Part shown: positions 1 through 7,569 of the stretch, piece by piece | Layout of the letters: every line of letters starts with the position of its first letter | Numbering within the stretch: position 1 is the first letter of the stretch | Assembly: GCA_002418705.1 (NCBI GenBank) | Contig: DIEQ01000071.1 | Span: 1-10,578, forward strand | Source: Mageeibacillus sp. UBA5770 | GTDB lineage: Bacteria > Bacillota_A > Clostridia > Saccharofermentanales > Saccharofermentanaceae | Length of the DNA: 10,578 bases | Direction of reading: 5' to 3' | Made by a program: the position numbers and the translations under genes | The notes under the pieces: generated by a model | What the model saw: the letters and a program-made list of their open reading frames with translations, nothing else | Told to the model about the DNA's origin: nothing | Database searches by the model: none

Positions 1-2
1 CT

Positions 3-413
3 CCGATAAACCCGGGGCGATTCACTGTTGATCTGTGGTGTACAACTTCTCAAGCCTCGAACTCGAGGACGGTTGCCATAGGGACGCTTCATACATTGCC
101 AGCCATTGAGTTTCACGATCCTATGAATTCGTTTCCGATTAAAGGGAATACCCTTTTCCTTGCGAAGAATATGAGTGATTCTTCTAGTACTATACGATGG
201 AAACCGATCAATCACGTTTCTGATCTTTTCGACGAGCTCTGGGTTTGGTTTCTTGGCTTTAGCCTTAGGCTTTGGCGCGTAATACACTTCCGATCTATTC
301 GTGCCCATTATATCGCACAGCCTTCGCAAGCTTACGTTTAAGCCTTCTTCTTTCAAGCTGCCCTGTAGGGTTAGGATTCTATCTCTTCCTGGGGTCCCTA
401 CAGCGCCTTGGCT
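3..413 (-). CDS. IS3-family transposase OrfB, N-terminal part (runs off the window)
   Basis: Shifting -1 at the A run at 413-419 opens a frame on the minus strand with no stop up to the window edge. It reads through recognisable IS3 OrfB N-terminal sequence: LCDIMGTNRSEVYY, then RFPSYSTRRITHILRKE, then NRKRIHRIVKLNGW and RPYGNRPRVRGLRS. These correspond to the HTH_21-type region preceding the rve DDE integrase core. The catalytic core itself is outside the window. In the last 40 or so bases at the left edge the expected WATD-type segment is not evident (it reads SCTPQINSESPRVYR), so the gene may be divergent or decayed there. It has no obvious independent start, so I expect it to be made as an OrfAB fusion. 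Confidence 0.75.
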
Positions 414-679
414 TTTTTTAATACGGCATTCTCCACATACAGTTCGCCGATTGTGGAACGGAGTTCTTTAAGCTCCTGTTGGTACTGAGCTTGTGCGTCT
501 GCAGCCTTTATCTTAAGGCTTTGTTCACCGCCCCTTGTGAAGGTATCTATCCAGTTTTGCACTTCACTGGGAGTAAGATCGTTCTGACGAGCAACGTCGA
601 TTACCGTTGTCGTTTGTCGCAAGATCTGCAGAACGATGTCAGCTTTCTTTCGGGCTGTCCACCTTTGCTGCTCTGCCAT
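398..679 (-). CDS. IS3-family transposase OrfA (helix-turn-helix, leucine-zipper protein)
   Basis: This 93-residue protein is the DNA-binding subunit of an IS3-family transposase. Residues about 7-50 form the HTH_Tnp_1-type helix-turn-helix (RWTARKKADIVLQILR, then DVARQNDLTPSEVQNWIDTF). The C-terminal half (QQELKELRSTIGELYVENAVLKK) has heptad-spaced leucines, the coiled coil that mediates multimerisation in this family. The start is supported by GGAGG upstream of the ATG on the minus strand (about 685-689). Its last codons run over a seven-A stretch (plus-strand T run 413-419), the expected site of a -1 ribosomal frameshift that fuses OrfA to OrfB. Length and composition are normal for the family. 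Its subgroup cannot be fixed without a database search. Confidence 0.88.
   Translation of the reverse strand: MAEQQRWTARKKADIVLQILRQTTTVIDVARQNDLTPSEVQNWIDTFTRGGEQSLKIKAADAQAQYQQELKELRSTIGELYVENAVLKKAKAL
411..419 (-). promoter_or_regulatory. Putative programmed -1 frameshift site of the IS3 element
   Basis: On the minus strand OrfA reads TTA AAA AAA GCC, giving an A-AAA-AAA heptamer in the zero frame. Slipping back by one base leaves OrfA's stop at 398-400 and enters the long OrfB frame. Such slippery A runs at the OrfA/OrfB overlap are the established way IS3-family elements make the OrfAB transposase. I did not identify a downstream stimulatory stem or pseudoknot with confidence. Confidence 0.6.
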
Positions 680-729
680 TTCCTACCTCCTCGTTCATTA
701 TACATGGTCTGAACGTGGAGGGGGACACT

Positions 730-980
730 ATATTTCACTCCTACAAGACCATCGAACAGATGTTTGGCATTACCTGCTACTTTGCTAATCCCCATCATCC
801 TTGGGAACGAAGTTCCAACGAAAACTTCAACGGCCTTCTTCGCCAATACTTCCCCAAAGGCTCTCCCTTTCTTACGTTGGTCCTGCTAAAACTCTTGCTG
901 TTAGCAAACAGCTAAATAATCCTCCTCGAAAACGTCTTGGTTTCAAGTCCCCTAAGGAGGTCGCTTATGCTATTTCTTAG
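730..980 (+). pseudogene. IS30-family transposase, C-terminal remnant with frameshift
   Basis: From about 730 the plus strand encodes HSYKTIEQMFGITCYF, then NPHHPWERSSNENFNGLLRQ and YFPKG. This is the highly characteristic IS30 segment around the third catalytic residue (the E of NEN). After about position 865 the frame changes: the same strand continues in another frame with LNNPPRKRLGFKSPKEV and a stop at 978-980, the normal C-terminus of IS30 transposases. The gene is therefore broken by an indel near 865-890 and lacks everything upstream of the IS3 junction at about 727-733. Cutting points are consistent with the IS3 element having inserted into this copy just before the HSYK segment. Not functional. 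Confidence 0.8.
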
Positions 981-1023
981 CTGTTGCACTTGTTGGTTGA
1001 ATCTACCTGATTTTTTATGCTAT

Positions 1024-3429
1024 TTATTGCTTTCGTCTTGCAGCATACTGAACATTGTACATTTCTCTTCTAATTGAGCCAGAATATTCTTTCCAATCAA
1101 AATAGGTATTACTAAGCTGACTCCAGGAATGATCTAAATAATCCAAAAAAATTCCTACTCTGGATACTCGATCTTCAATGCTTTGAACATTATGAATTTT
1201 CTCTCTAAATTCATTTAATGTAATCGGTGTATCCACGATAATGGCGTCGATATATGTAAACATGCAAGCCAACCTTAACACAGTAAAGGCGCCAGCCGGA
1301 AGGATCCGTACTCTTGTAGGCAGTGAATCCTCCTCATATATAGGCGCTGTTATAAGTCCTTTGTCTAGACAAAATTTTACCGAGACATCAATTTCTTTTT
1401 CGCTGTATCCTAGCTCTTGTAGACAACTAAATATTTCTTTTATATCTATGAAGCCTTCTTGCAATGAGGCTTTTCCTTTTTTCCTAACAAAAGATAAAAC
1501 CAATAATGTAATGAAATGCTCTTTAGGATTATCATTCGAAATATCAAATACATTAACGAGCATTGAATCTTCTGGGTTGAAGTACTCATTATCCTTATAG
1601 ATTAGAGCTCGTAGAAATTCATGTAAAGGTAATCTATACGATCCATCCTTATCAATTATCCTAATAATCTTTTGACTATCAACATGCGCACTGCCAACAA
1701 ATACTCCGATATAATCAATTACTTTGCGCAGATTGCCATTACTCATATTGTCTACAAACTCGATTATTTCAGTAGATTCTTCGAAAGCTTTTATAAGCAT
1801 CTCAATGTATTTTTCAAGAGTGTCCGAATCAACACTGACATTGCTAGTATAACTTGATAGTACCCCTAGTTCTTTCAATTTTGCTAATGCGTAACCTAAT
1901 CTTGATTTCACGACTTTATCAACTCTCGGAGGGTCGATTGTAAAGACTCTCGGTTGATAGGCGGCGAGTTTGCCAGATGACTTTGATTTAACGAATGTCT
2001 CAGGCCGTAATGCAACAAAGGCTACAACAGGCCAAGATTCTGCCATTGATTGACTAATAAGGAATACTTTTTCTTGAAGATTGTAATCTCGTTGATCAAC
2101 ATTATCAAGGAATATTACAATTTGTTTTTTTCTGCCTTTGCTAATGTGAGTTAGGCATGCTTTAAGGTGATTTTCTCGATTATTTACAAGAGTATTGATA
2201 TACTCAAGCTCTTTCTCTTTATACTCAGCTGGATTCTTTTCTTTAATATCGGAGTAAATACCTTTTGAAAACCTTTGGATATCGAGGTTGTAAACACCGT
2301 GAATGAAATTTCTTTCCTGGATATCAATATCGTACTTCTCGCGTAACTGTTTATCGATTTCATCAATAACGTACTTATCCAGATCTGCGGCGAAAGTTGG
2401 ATTAACGCCAAAATCGATATAGATAACGATAGAATTTGACAACTCTTCCTTTGCATCAACTAAAACTAAGTGCTTAATAAACATAGATTTACCGACGCCA
2501 ACATCTCCAACAAGAATTATCGGCCTACGACTTAGCCCTGCAGCTAAAAGATCTTTCTTTAAGCTCTCATTTATGCCGTTCTTGGTAGTTGCTGGCTGTG
2601 ATGTTACCTTGGCCTCTTTTTCGAAATAGCTTGTATATCTACTAACTAGTATCTCTTTTGATACAAGGGCATATTGTGATAAGGCGCCCGAGCTACAATA
2701 TGTTAGTTTTACAAATTCTTCTTCGGATTCTTGGACTCTTCCTATATCTTCAAGGAACAGCCCACCTAATATTTGCAGCTCAGCAGCAATCGGATTTCTG
2801 TTTTTGAAACCAGGGTATCCTATTATTTTTTTTGATAATTTATCAGGTGCAGGGATACTACCTTCCGAGCCCAGGAGCGAAATCACTTTGTTATCTTTTA
2901 TGCCTTCATAAGAAAGCAAATTCCAAAAAAGTAGAAAATCATTTTCGATTTCTTGAATATCCTTGAATACAATGCAATTGCCATCAAGGGGTGGGATTCC
3001 ATCCTGTCTATTACAAATAAAAATAATATATTGCCAGCCATTAGTCACTGATGCAACAGGAATGCCACGCTTATTACAGTATCTCATAACCTGATCTATT
3101 ACTTTCTGTAAAGTATCAGAAAGAGAATAAATAGTCCTTAATTTGCATTTTTTATTATTAAAACCAGCTGGAAGTTCAAAATACTGCCCTTCTTTTTTTG
3201 CCTCAACAACAACTCTCTTCCGAGGGCTACCTAATTCATAATCCGAGTATTCTTCATTGAAGTATCGCTCAGTTTCAATATAATCATGAGGCCAACCTAG
3301 ACATTCAGTCAACATACGATCTATTAATTGAAATCGAGTTGTCGCTTCATTTCTATCTGCTTTCGGAGAATCTTGAGTAATAATTGCTTTAATATTTTTC
3401 AGATTAGCTACTGCAAGTTCATAATTCAT
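1024..3429 (-). CDS. PD-(D/E)xK nuclease-like / P-loop ATPase fusion, probable anti-phage defence protein
   Basis: This 801-residue protein has no transmembrane segment or signal peptide that I can see. Residues about 25-140 resemble the N-terminal nuclease domain of type I restriction HsdR subunits and related families: D63 (YSDYELG), E76-x-K78 (VVVEAKK), then QVMRYCNKRGIP and TNGWQYIIF. Residues about 300-480 form a P-loop ATPase: Walker A GDVGVGKS (308-315), Walker B QIVIFLDNVD (436-445), and a later arginine in VAFVALRPETF. The rest (about 500-801) looks helical and is unassigned. The domain order recalls nuclease-ATPase (KAP/STAND-like) immune proteins, but I cannot name the family. The start follows GGAG on the minus strand. 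The gene is visibly richer in A+T than the cas genes and is flanked by transposase remnants, suggesting separate acquisition. Defence function is inferred from architecture and context. Confidence 0.85.
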   Translation of the reverse strand: MNYELAVANLKNIKAIITQDSPKADRNEATTRFQLIDRMLTECLGWPHDYIETERYFNEEYSDYELGSPRKRVVVEAKKEGQYFELPAGFNNKKCKLRTIYSLSDTLQKVIDQVMRYCNKRGIPVASVTNGWQYIIFICNRQDGIPPLDGNCIVFKDIQEIENDFLLFWNLLSYEGIKDNKVISLLGSEGSIPAPDKLSKKIIGYPGFKNRNPIAAELQILGGLFLEDIGRVQESEEEFVKLTYCSSGALSQYALVSKEILVSRYTSYFEKEAKVTSQPATTKNGINESLKKDLLAAGLSRRPIILVGDVGVGKSMFIKHLVLVDAKEELSNSIVIYIDFGVNPTFAADLDKYVIDEIDKQLREKYDIDIQERNFIHGVYNLDIQRFSKGIYSDIKEKNPAEYKEKELEYINTLVNNRENHLKACLTHISKGRKKQIVIFLDNVDQRDYNLQEKVFLISQSMAESWPVVAFVALRPETFVKSKSSGKLAAYQPRVFTIDPPRVDKVVKSRLGYALAKLKELGVLSSYTSNVSVDSDTLEKYIEMLIKAFEESTEIIEFVDNMSNGNLRKVIDYIGVFVGSAHVDSQKIIRIIDKDGSYRLPLHEFLRALIYKDNEYFNPEDSMLVNVFDISNDNPKEHFITLLVLSFVRKKGKASLQEGFIDIKEIFSCLQELGYSEKEIDVSVKFCLDKGLITAPIYEEDSLPTRVRILPAGAFTVLRLACMFTYIDAIIVDTPITLNEFREKIHNVQSIEDRVSRVGIFLDYLDHSWSQLSNTYFDWKEYSGSIRREMYNVQYAARRKQ

Positions 3430-3516
3430 ATTGTCTCCAATGCATTATCTTTTTTTATGCGAAAAGCGTCCAGCAAACTTTAATTCTACTGTTCTCCGCA
3501 TAATTTACTTATGGTT

Positions 3517-3544
3517 ATTCTATACAAATTTACAGATAGCACAA
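3517..3544 (-). promoter_or_regulatory. Possible promoter of the nuclease-ATPase gene
   Basis: Reading the minus strand there is TTGTGC (3544-3539), a 16-bp spacer and TAGAAT (3522-3517), roughly 90 bases upstream of the ATG at 3429. The surrounding region is AT-rich, so chance matches are likely, and other TATAAT-like hexamers occur nearby (about 3560-3570). Assigned only because the gene needs a promoter here and nothing is transcribed into it from the right. Confidence 0.3.
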
Positions 3545-3766
3545 GTAGTAAATCATATTCATATTATAAATTAATCTTAGTCATCTACTAATGATCGTAT
3601 CGAAACATTTCATAAATTTTTTTCATATTCACCTGACGTGTAATATTCTATATATATGCCACTTCATATCGGCACCTGTTCATGGAACTACGACTCCTGG
3701 GTTGGGCTGGTGTATGGTCAGCTGAGGTTAGAAATAAATTAGTAGCATAATTGGTCTGAAAAGTAG
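3545..3766. other. Gene-free AT-rich spacer between the nuclease-ATPase gene and the IS256 remnant
   Basis: I find no convincing coding frame, RNA gene or clear terminator. The left part is very AT-rich. The right part (about 3660-3766) is more balanced and may belong to decayed transposon or foreign sequence, but I could not match it to any family. The IS256-type reading frame becomes open only after the TAG at 3764-3766. Confidence 0.5.
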
Positions 3767-4597
3767 GGGAGCACTACAACTCGGGCTTCGGCAGGGCTTA
3801 TCTCAAAACTAAATAAGCAAGTCTATGAGAAAATCGAATCGTGGCGTAACCGGAAGATAGAAGGGCGTCACGCCTATGTCTACCTGGATGGAATCGTACT
3901 TAAGCGAACCTGGGCTGATGAAGTCAGGAACGTCTCGATCCTTGTTGCCTTTGGCGTCAATGAAGATGGGTTCCGGGAGATTCCTGGTGCAGCAGAAGGT
4001 GCTAAGGAAGATACGGCTGGCTGGGGTAGCTTCATTGCGAATCTCAAGGAACGAGGGTTAACGGGTGTCAGGCTCTTCATCTCCGACAAGTGCATGGGAT
4101 TGGTGGAATCGCTGGCAGAATACTATCTGGAAAGCCTCTGGCAACGTTGTACGGTGCATTTCTACCGGAATGTATTCACCAATGTACCAACTGCGAAAGT
4201 AAAAGATGTAGCAGCAATGCTCAAGGCGATCCATGCTCAAGAAGACCGACAGGCGGCCCTTGAGAAGGCGCAGGCTGTGGCAGAGAAGCTTAAAGCCATG
4301 AAATTGCATACCGCAGCCAAGACGTTGGAAGAGGGTATTCTAGAGACTTTGAGCTATACTGATTTTCCTCGCGAGCATTGGCGAAAACTAAGGACGAATA
4401 ATCCAATGGAACGGATCATGCGAGAGATCCGTCGTCGTACTCGAGTCGTCGGCAACTTCCCTGACGGCAACTCTGCACTCATGCTGGTGACCTCCCGTTT
4501 ACGGTATATTGCAGGCCGTCAGTGGGGCACTCGGTGCTACATGAATATGGACCTGTTATTCAAAGGAGAAATCGGCTACCAGATAATCGATGCATAG
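3767..4597 (+). pseudogene. IS256-family (Mutator-type) transposase, 5'-truncated
   Basis: The open frame after the TAG at 3764-3766 encodes about 276 residues with no plausible early start. Recognisable IS256 features appear in order: SKLNKQVYEKIESWRNRKIE, YVYLDGI with catalytic D (codon 3887-3889), LVAFGVNEDGFREI, LFISDKCMGL with the second D (codon 4085-4087), WQRCTVHFYRNVF, then FPREHWRKLRTNNPMERI with the catalytic E (codon 4409-4411) and EIRRRTRVVGNFPDG. The C-terminal YMNMDLL is usual for this subgroup. Missing is the N-terminal DNA-binding portion of roughly 100 or more residues. The catalytic triad is intact but the protein should be unable to bind its ends. The first in-frame ATG is at 4094, beyond the first two catalytic aspartates, so a product started there would be dead. 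Right IS end probably lies around 4620-4655 but no partner inverted repeat is present. Confidence 0.85.
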
Positions 4598-4726
4598 ACG
4601 GGAACTGGGTGAGGGCTTCCCGACAAATATGCGAAAGAATGTTGACGCTACCTGGTATTGAGCTTATCTTTATAAAAATATAGAAGAAATGAAATATATG
4701 ATGTCGTCATGACTAAATACGCTTTT

Positions 4727-4756
4727 TTTACACAAATTCCAATTGAGTGTTATACT
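4727..4756 (+). promoter_or_regulatory. Predicted promoter of the cas operon
   Basis: TTTACA (4727-4732) and TATACT (4751-4756) are each one mismatch from the sigma-70 consensus, with an 18-bp spacer, about 50 bases before the cas3 start. An overlapping alternative is TTGAGT (4743-4748) with GATAAT (4765-4770) at 16 bp. The palindrome GTCATGAC near 4706-4713, just upstream, could be an operator half, but there is no second copy to support that. The promoter lies downstream of the IS256 remnant, so the operon does not need transcription from the transposon. Confidence 0.45.
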
Positions 4757-4806
4757 GCACAATAGATAATTATATAAACTTATACGATCAAATTAAATGA
4801 TGGAAA

Positions 4807-7518
4807 ATGCAAATGAACGTCGATGAAGTGATGACTATGTTGCTTGCGCGTTCACCCAGCGGTGGGAAACTAGAGCTTCTATTAGATCATGCCTTAAGTG
4901 TAGCACAGAGGGCTTCTAATTTCATAAACGAATACTGCTTCCCTTTTGATAATCAAGAGAAGAGCAGGGCTATTGTACAGGAACTGGCATATTTGGCAGG
5001 GTTGATACACGACACTGTGGGTAAAGCCCTGAATCCGTATCAGGACTGGTTCAAGGATAACTCTGTTCGGTTTGATCCCAAAGTCCCCCATCATCATCTG
5101 GTATCCTGGCTATCCATCAGAATACTACATAGTAGGGGTATTATAGGAATTGAATATCCTGGGCATGATAAAATACTTACTGCGCTTGAAAGTGCCGTCG
5201 TTAATCATCACTTGCGCCCTGTGACAGTAATTGAGCAGACTGAAGGATATCCCCCTGAGTTTATCTCTTATGAAAATGCCTCTCAGCTTCTTTCTGCCTT
5301 GGAACCATATTGGCCAAGCTTCATATCCGGGTTTCAAATACTTCGGACGCTGTTGCTTCAAGCAAAATTCGACTTCATAAGCATCGATAATTTAAAATTT
5401 GAGACACTTCTGTCAAATTTGGAATCGGATCCTAGCTGCCTCCAGTACGAAATGGATGGTAAAGAGTTTACCATCCCAAAGCTTTTTGAGATAACATGTC
5501 AGAACCTTCCATCCCACATCACGAAACACTCTGTTCCTCCAGCACCTCTGTTGACGGAACTGCTCAGAGCAGCGTTATTGTATGCTGACAGGGAAAGTGT
5601 AAGAGATATTGAAGGAATACGAAGACCGTTCAACACCTTCACGAAGTACAGCCTATCGGATTTGGAGAAAAGGCTTCCTCCTGTAATGCGCGAACGCTGG
5701 GAACGCATTCAGAAAGACATTGTCAAAGAAACATCATCAGCACTAGAGCTTCACAATTCGGTCGTCATCAGTGCCCCTACCGGCCTGGGCAAAACCTTGT
5801 TGTCCCTTATAGCATCCTTAAGTTCAGGCAAGCGGGTATTCTATGTCTGCCCACAGAGGGATATCGCACGATCAACCTACCACAACCTCCTGTCCCTTCT
5901 ACGTGCTACTGAAAGTACTGAACCATCCAAAGTTCTTGATAACCTTAACCTGAACGATATCAGTGTACAGCTGTACTTTAATGGGACGGTACAAGATTCC
6001 GTGGGGACCGATGAACCTTTTTCTGCCAGGCTGATCGTGCTAACTATAGATGCGTTCCTATCTCCATCGCACAAGTTCAATCGTTTTGACTACTCGGAAC
6101 TGTATTCAGCAGACATGGTGTTCGACGAGTATCATCTGCTGATGTCGACTCCTGCGATGCTCTCGTTGTTTTCTCGAATGATGCTCATCCGCAACGTCTT
6201 CACCCGGTGCCGTTCGATTTTCATTTCAGCAACACCCGAACAAGTGCATTGGCTCTGGAATCGGTATGTACCCGGTGGGGACTCCATGGAATTTGCCCAG
6301 ACAAAAGTACTTCCTGATGAATTCGTACATTATCCTTGTACGTTTCCGGATAATAGATACTTTTTGAAGTACCTGACAGAGAATGAACATAGGAAGACGC
6401 CACCTGGAGGCGTACAATACTACAATACAGTCCGTGACACCCGCGCTGACAAAGATGCTGATATTCATGGTCATGGCGATGCCCTGGAATTTCACAAGAA
6501 GCTCAATTTTGAAGAGCTTCAGAAAAGGTTTGGCAAGCAAAGTAAAGATCATGAATCTCGGGCAGCCCTATGCCAGTGGGGTGCCTATGGTTTTGATGTC
6601 AGCTTCCGTTCAGTTGGAACCTCCATAGCTCCACTGTATGTTTTCATCCAAAGAGTAGGCCGGGCAATACGCTTTGCAGGCGGACAGGAGTGCAATATCA
6701 CAGTCTATGAGATTCCTGGCAGCAATCTGTCTGAACGAGCTCTCTGGGACAAGCTGTGGGGCAATTCTGTCGAACCTGAAAGAAACGCAGGCGAGAAATG
6801 TTTCAGGGAGATGATTACTGAGTATTTCCAGAAGTTTGTTGCTACACATCCAGAAGTCAGCCTGGATGAACTGTACCGTCTTTACAATGAATTCAATAGT
6901 AAAAACAGTTCTTACATGCGTCGCCGACTGGAAGAAACCTCAAGAATTGGCTTTGAACATCTTAAGGAGCTGTCTCCAAGAAGGTATTTCTCCAGCCAGA
7001 GTCCAGGCGCCCCTGAAGAACTGCCAGAACCAGAAACTGGGGAGGCTCAAGATTCAGTAATCGAAGACGTTGTTGAACAAGGAGCTTCGAGCAGAAACAA
7101 TCTTCGCAATCCAGGACGCACCTTCTATTTATTAACCAAACATCTGGATTCTACAAGAAGAACAAGGGATTGGATTCTACGATCGGTTAATGAAGACTAT
7201 CTGTGGATGCACTTCCATACCAACGGATACACATCAGATATTAGAAGAAATAATCAAGAATTCTTCTCGGAATATGCCTCGCGCATGAAGGGGATCAGAC
7301 TGGGAGAAACGGTATTGAAAAGATTCCCTCGCTTGAAACGGCTTGAAGCACACCACTTCATATATAATCTCCAGCAAGCCGCGAAACTTGCACAATCCCC
7401 TGATTCGCCCTTAATCGACCTCGTCTTTGAGTATCATGTTAAAAATTTCAAAGAAGATGTGCGTGAATACAGGTTCGAAGACCTGGGCGAAGGTCTACTA
7501 AAGAGTTGGAATTCATAA
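4807..7518 (+). CDS. cas3: CRISPR-associated HD-nuclease / superfamily 2 helicase Cas3
   Basis: Cas3 unwinds and degrades target DNA recruited by a type I Cascade complex. HD nuclease domain (about 20-265): H28, HD pair H68-D69 in AGLIHDTVGKA, H95-H97, H134-H135 in VVNHH, and the closing D261 in LLYADRES. Helicase: Walker A APTGLGKT (323-330), DEYH box (440-443), SAT (474-476), a GFDVSF segment (595-600) at the place of motif V, and QRVGRAIR (615-622). A Pro/Glu-rich linker (about 730-765) separates a C-terminal domain (770-903). At 903 residues the length is normal for Cas3. The DEYH box and compressed motif IV-V region differ from textbook I-E Cas3 and recall I-D-type helicases. The ATG at 4807 lies only 2 bases after GGA; ATG 4813 has better spacing and may be the true start. 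The frame is closed upstream by TGA at 4798-4800. First gene of the operon; 51 bp separates it from cas7. Confidence 0.93.
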   Translation: MQMNVDEVMTMLLARSPSGGKLELLLDHALSVAQRASNFINEYCFPFDNQEKSRAIVQELAYLAGLIHDTVGKALNPYQDWFKDNSVRFDPKVPHHHLVSWLSIRILHSRGIIGIEYPGHDKILTALESAVVNHHLRPVTVIEQTEGYPPEFISYENASQLLSALEPYWPSFISGFQILRTLLLQAKFDFISIDNLKFETLLSNLESDPSCLQYEMDGKEFTIPKLFEITCQNLPSHITKHSVPPAPLLTELLRAALLYADRESVRDIEGIRRPFNTFTKYSLSDLEKRLPPVMRERWERIQKDIVKETSSALELHNSVVISAPTGLGKTLLSLIASLSSGKRVFYVCPQRDIARSTYHNLLSLLRATESTEPSKVLDNLNLNDISVQLYFNGTVQDSVGTDEPFSARLIVLTIDAFLSPSHKFNRFDYSELYSADMVFDEYHLLMSTPAMLSLFSRMMLIRNVFTRCRSIFISATPEQVHWLWNRYVPGGDSMEFAQTKVLPDEFVHYPCTFPDNRYFLKYLTENEHRKTPPGGVQYYNTVRDTRADKDADIHGHGDALEFHKKLNFEELQKRFGKQSKDHESRAALCQWGAYGFDVSFRSVGTSIAPLYVFIQRVGRAIRFAGGQECNITVYEIPGSNLSERALWDKLWGNSVEPERNAGEKCFREMITEYFQKFVATHPEVSLDELYRLYNEFNSKNSSYMRRRLEETSRIGFEHLKELSPRRYFSSQSPGAPEELPEPETGEAQDSVIEDVVEQGASSRNNLRNPGRTFYLLTKHLDSTRRTRDWILRSVNEDYLWMHFHTNGYTSDIRRNNQEFFSEYASRMKGIRLGETVLKRFPRLKRLEAHHFIYNLQQAAKLAQSPDSPLIDLVFEYHVKNFKEDVREYRFEDLGEGLLKSWNS

Positions 7519-7569
7519 GAATATGATGAAATCATTAATACCAAGGGGCGTAGTCCCAAAGGAGAAACG

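Larger units (their letters stand above)
1..727 (-). mobile_element. IS3-family insertion sequence, partial (left edge of window cuts it)
   Basis: The minus strand carries OrfA followed by the start of OrfB in the -1 frame, the layout of IS3-family elements. The element end nearest OrfA is probably around 727-733: reading the minus strand, a TGTCCCCCTCCACGTTC-like terminus is followed within about 50 bases by the OrfA start, and just outside it the plus strand turns into an IS30 transposase sequence. The other end lies outside the window, so the inverted-repeat pair and target duplication cannot be verified. A TATAAT-like box (minus strand, about 697-702) sits between the end and OrfA and could be its -10 element. 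Confidence 0.75.

Noticed and set aside
96..341. Plus-strand open frame of 81 codons
   Set aside because: It lies opposite the IS3 OrfB frame, which has clear family motifs; the plus-strand translation shows none.
607..915. Plus-strand frame of 102 codons taken as one gene
   Set aside because: Its first part is antisense to OrfA and only the part after about 730 is IS30 transposase; it is a fusion across the IS junction, so I annotate only the remnant.
3876..4095. Small frames on both strands inside the IS256 region
   Set aside because: The third frame here encodes the unmistakable IS256 catalytic segments, so these are overlapping noise.
4094..4597. IS256 protein starting at the ATG at 4094 as an independent gene
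   Set aside because: Starting here removes the first two catalytic aspartates, and the frame is open and family-like back to 3767; it is a fragment of a longer broken gene.
4700..4716. GTCATGAC palindrome as a repressor operator
   Set aside because: An 8-bp palindrome without a second copy or a regulator gene nearby is expected by chance in AT-rich DNA.
6226..6552. Minus-strand 108-codon frame inside cas3
   Set aside because: Antisense to conserved helicase motifs, no ribosome site and no family resemblance.
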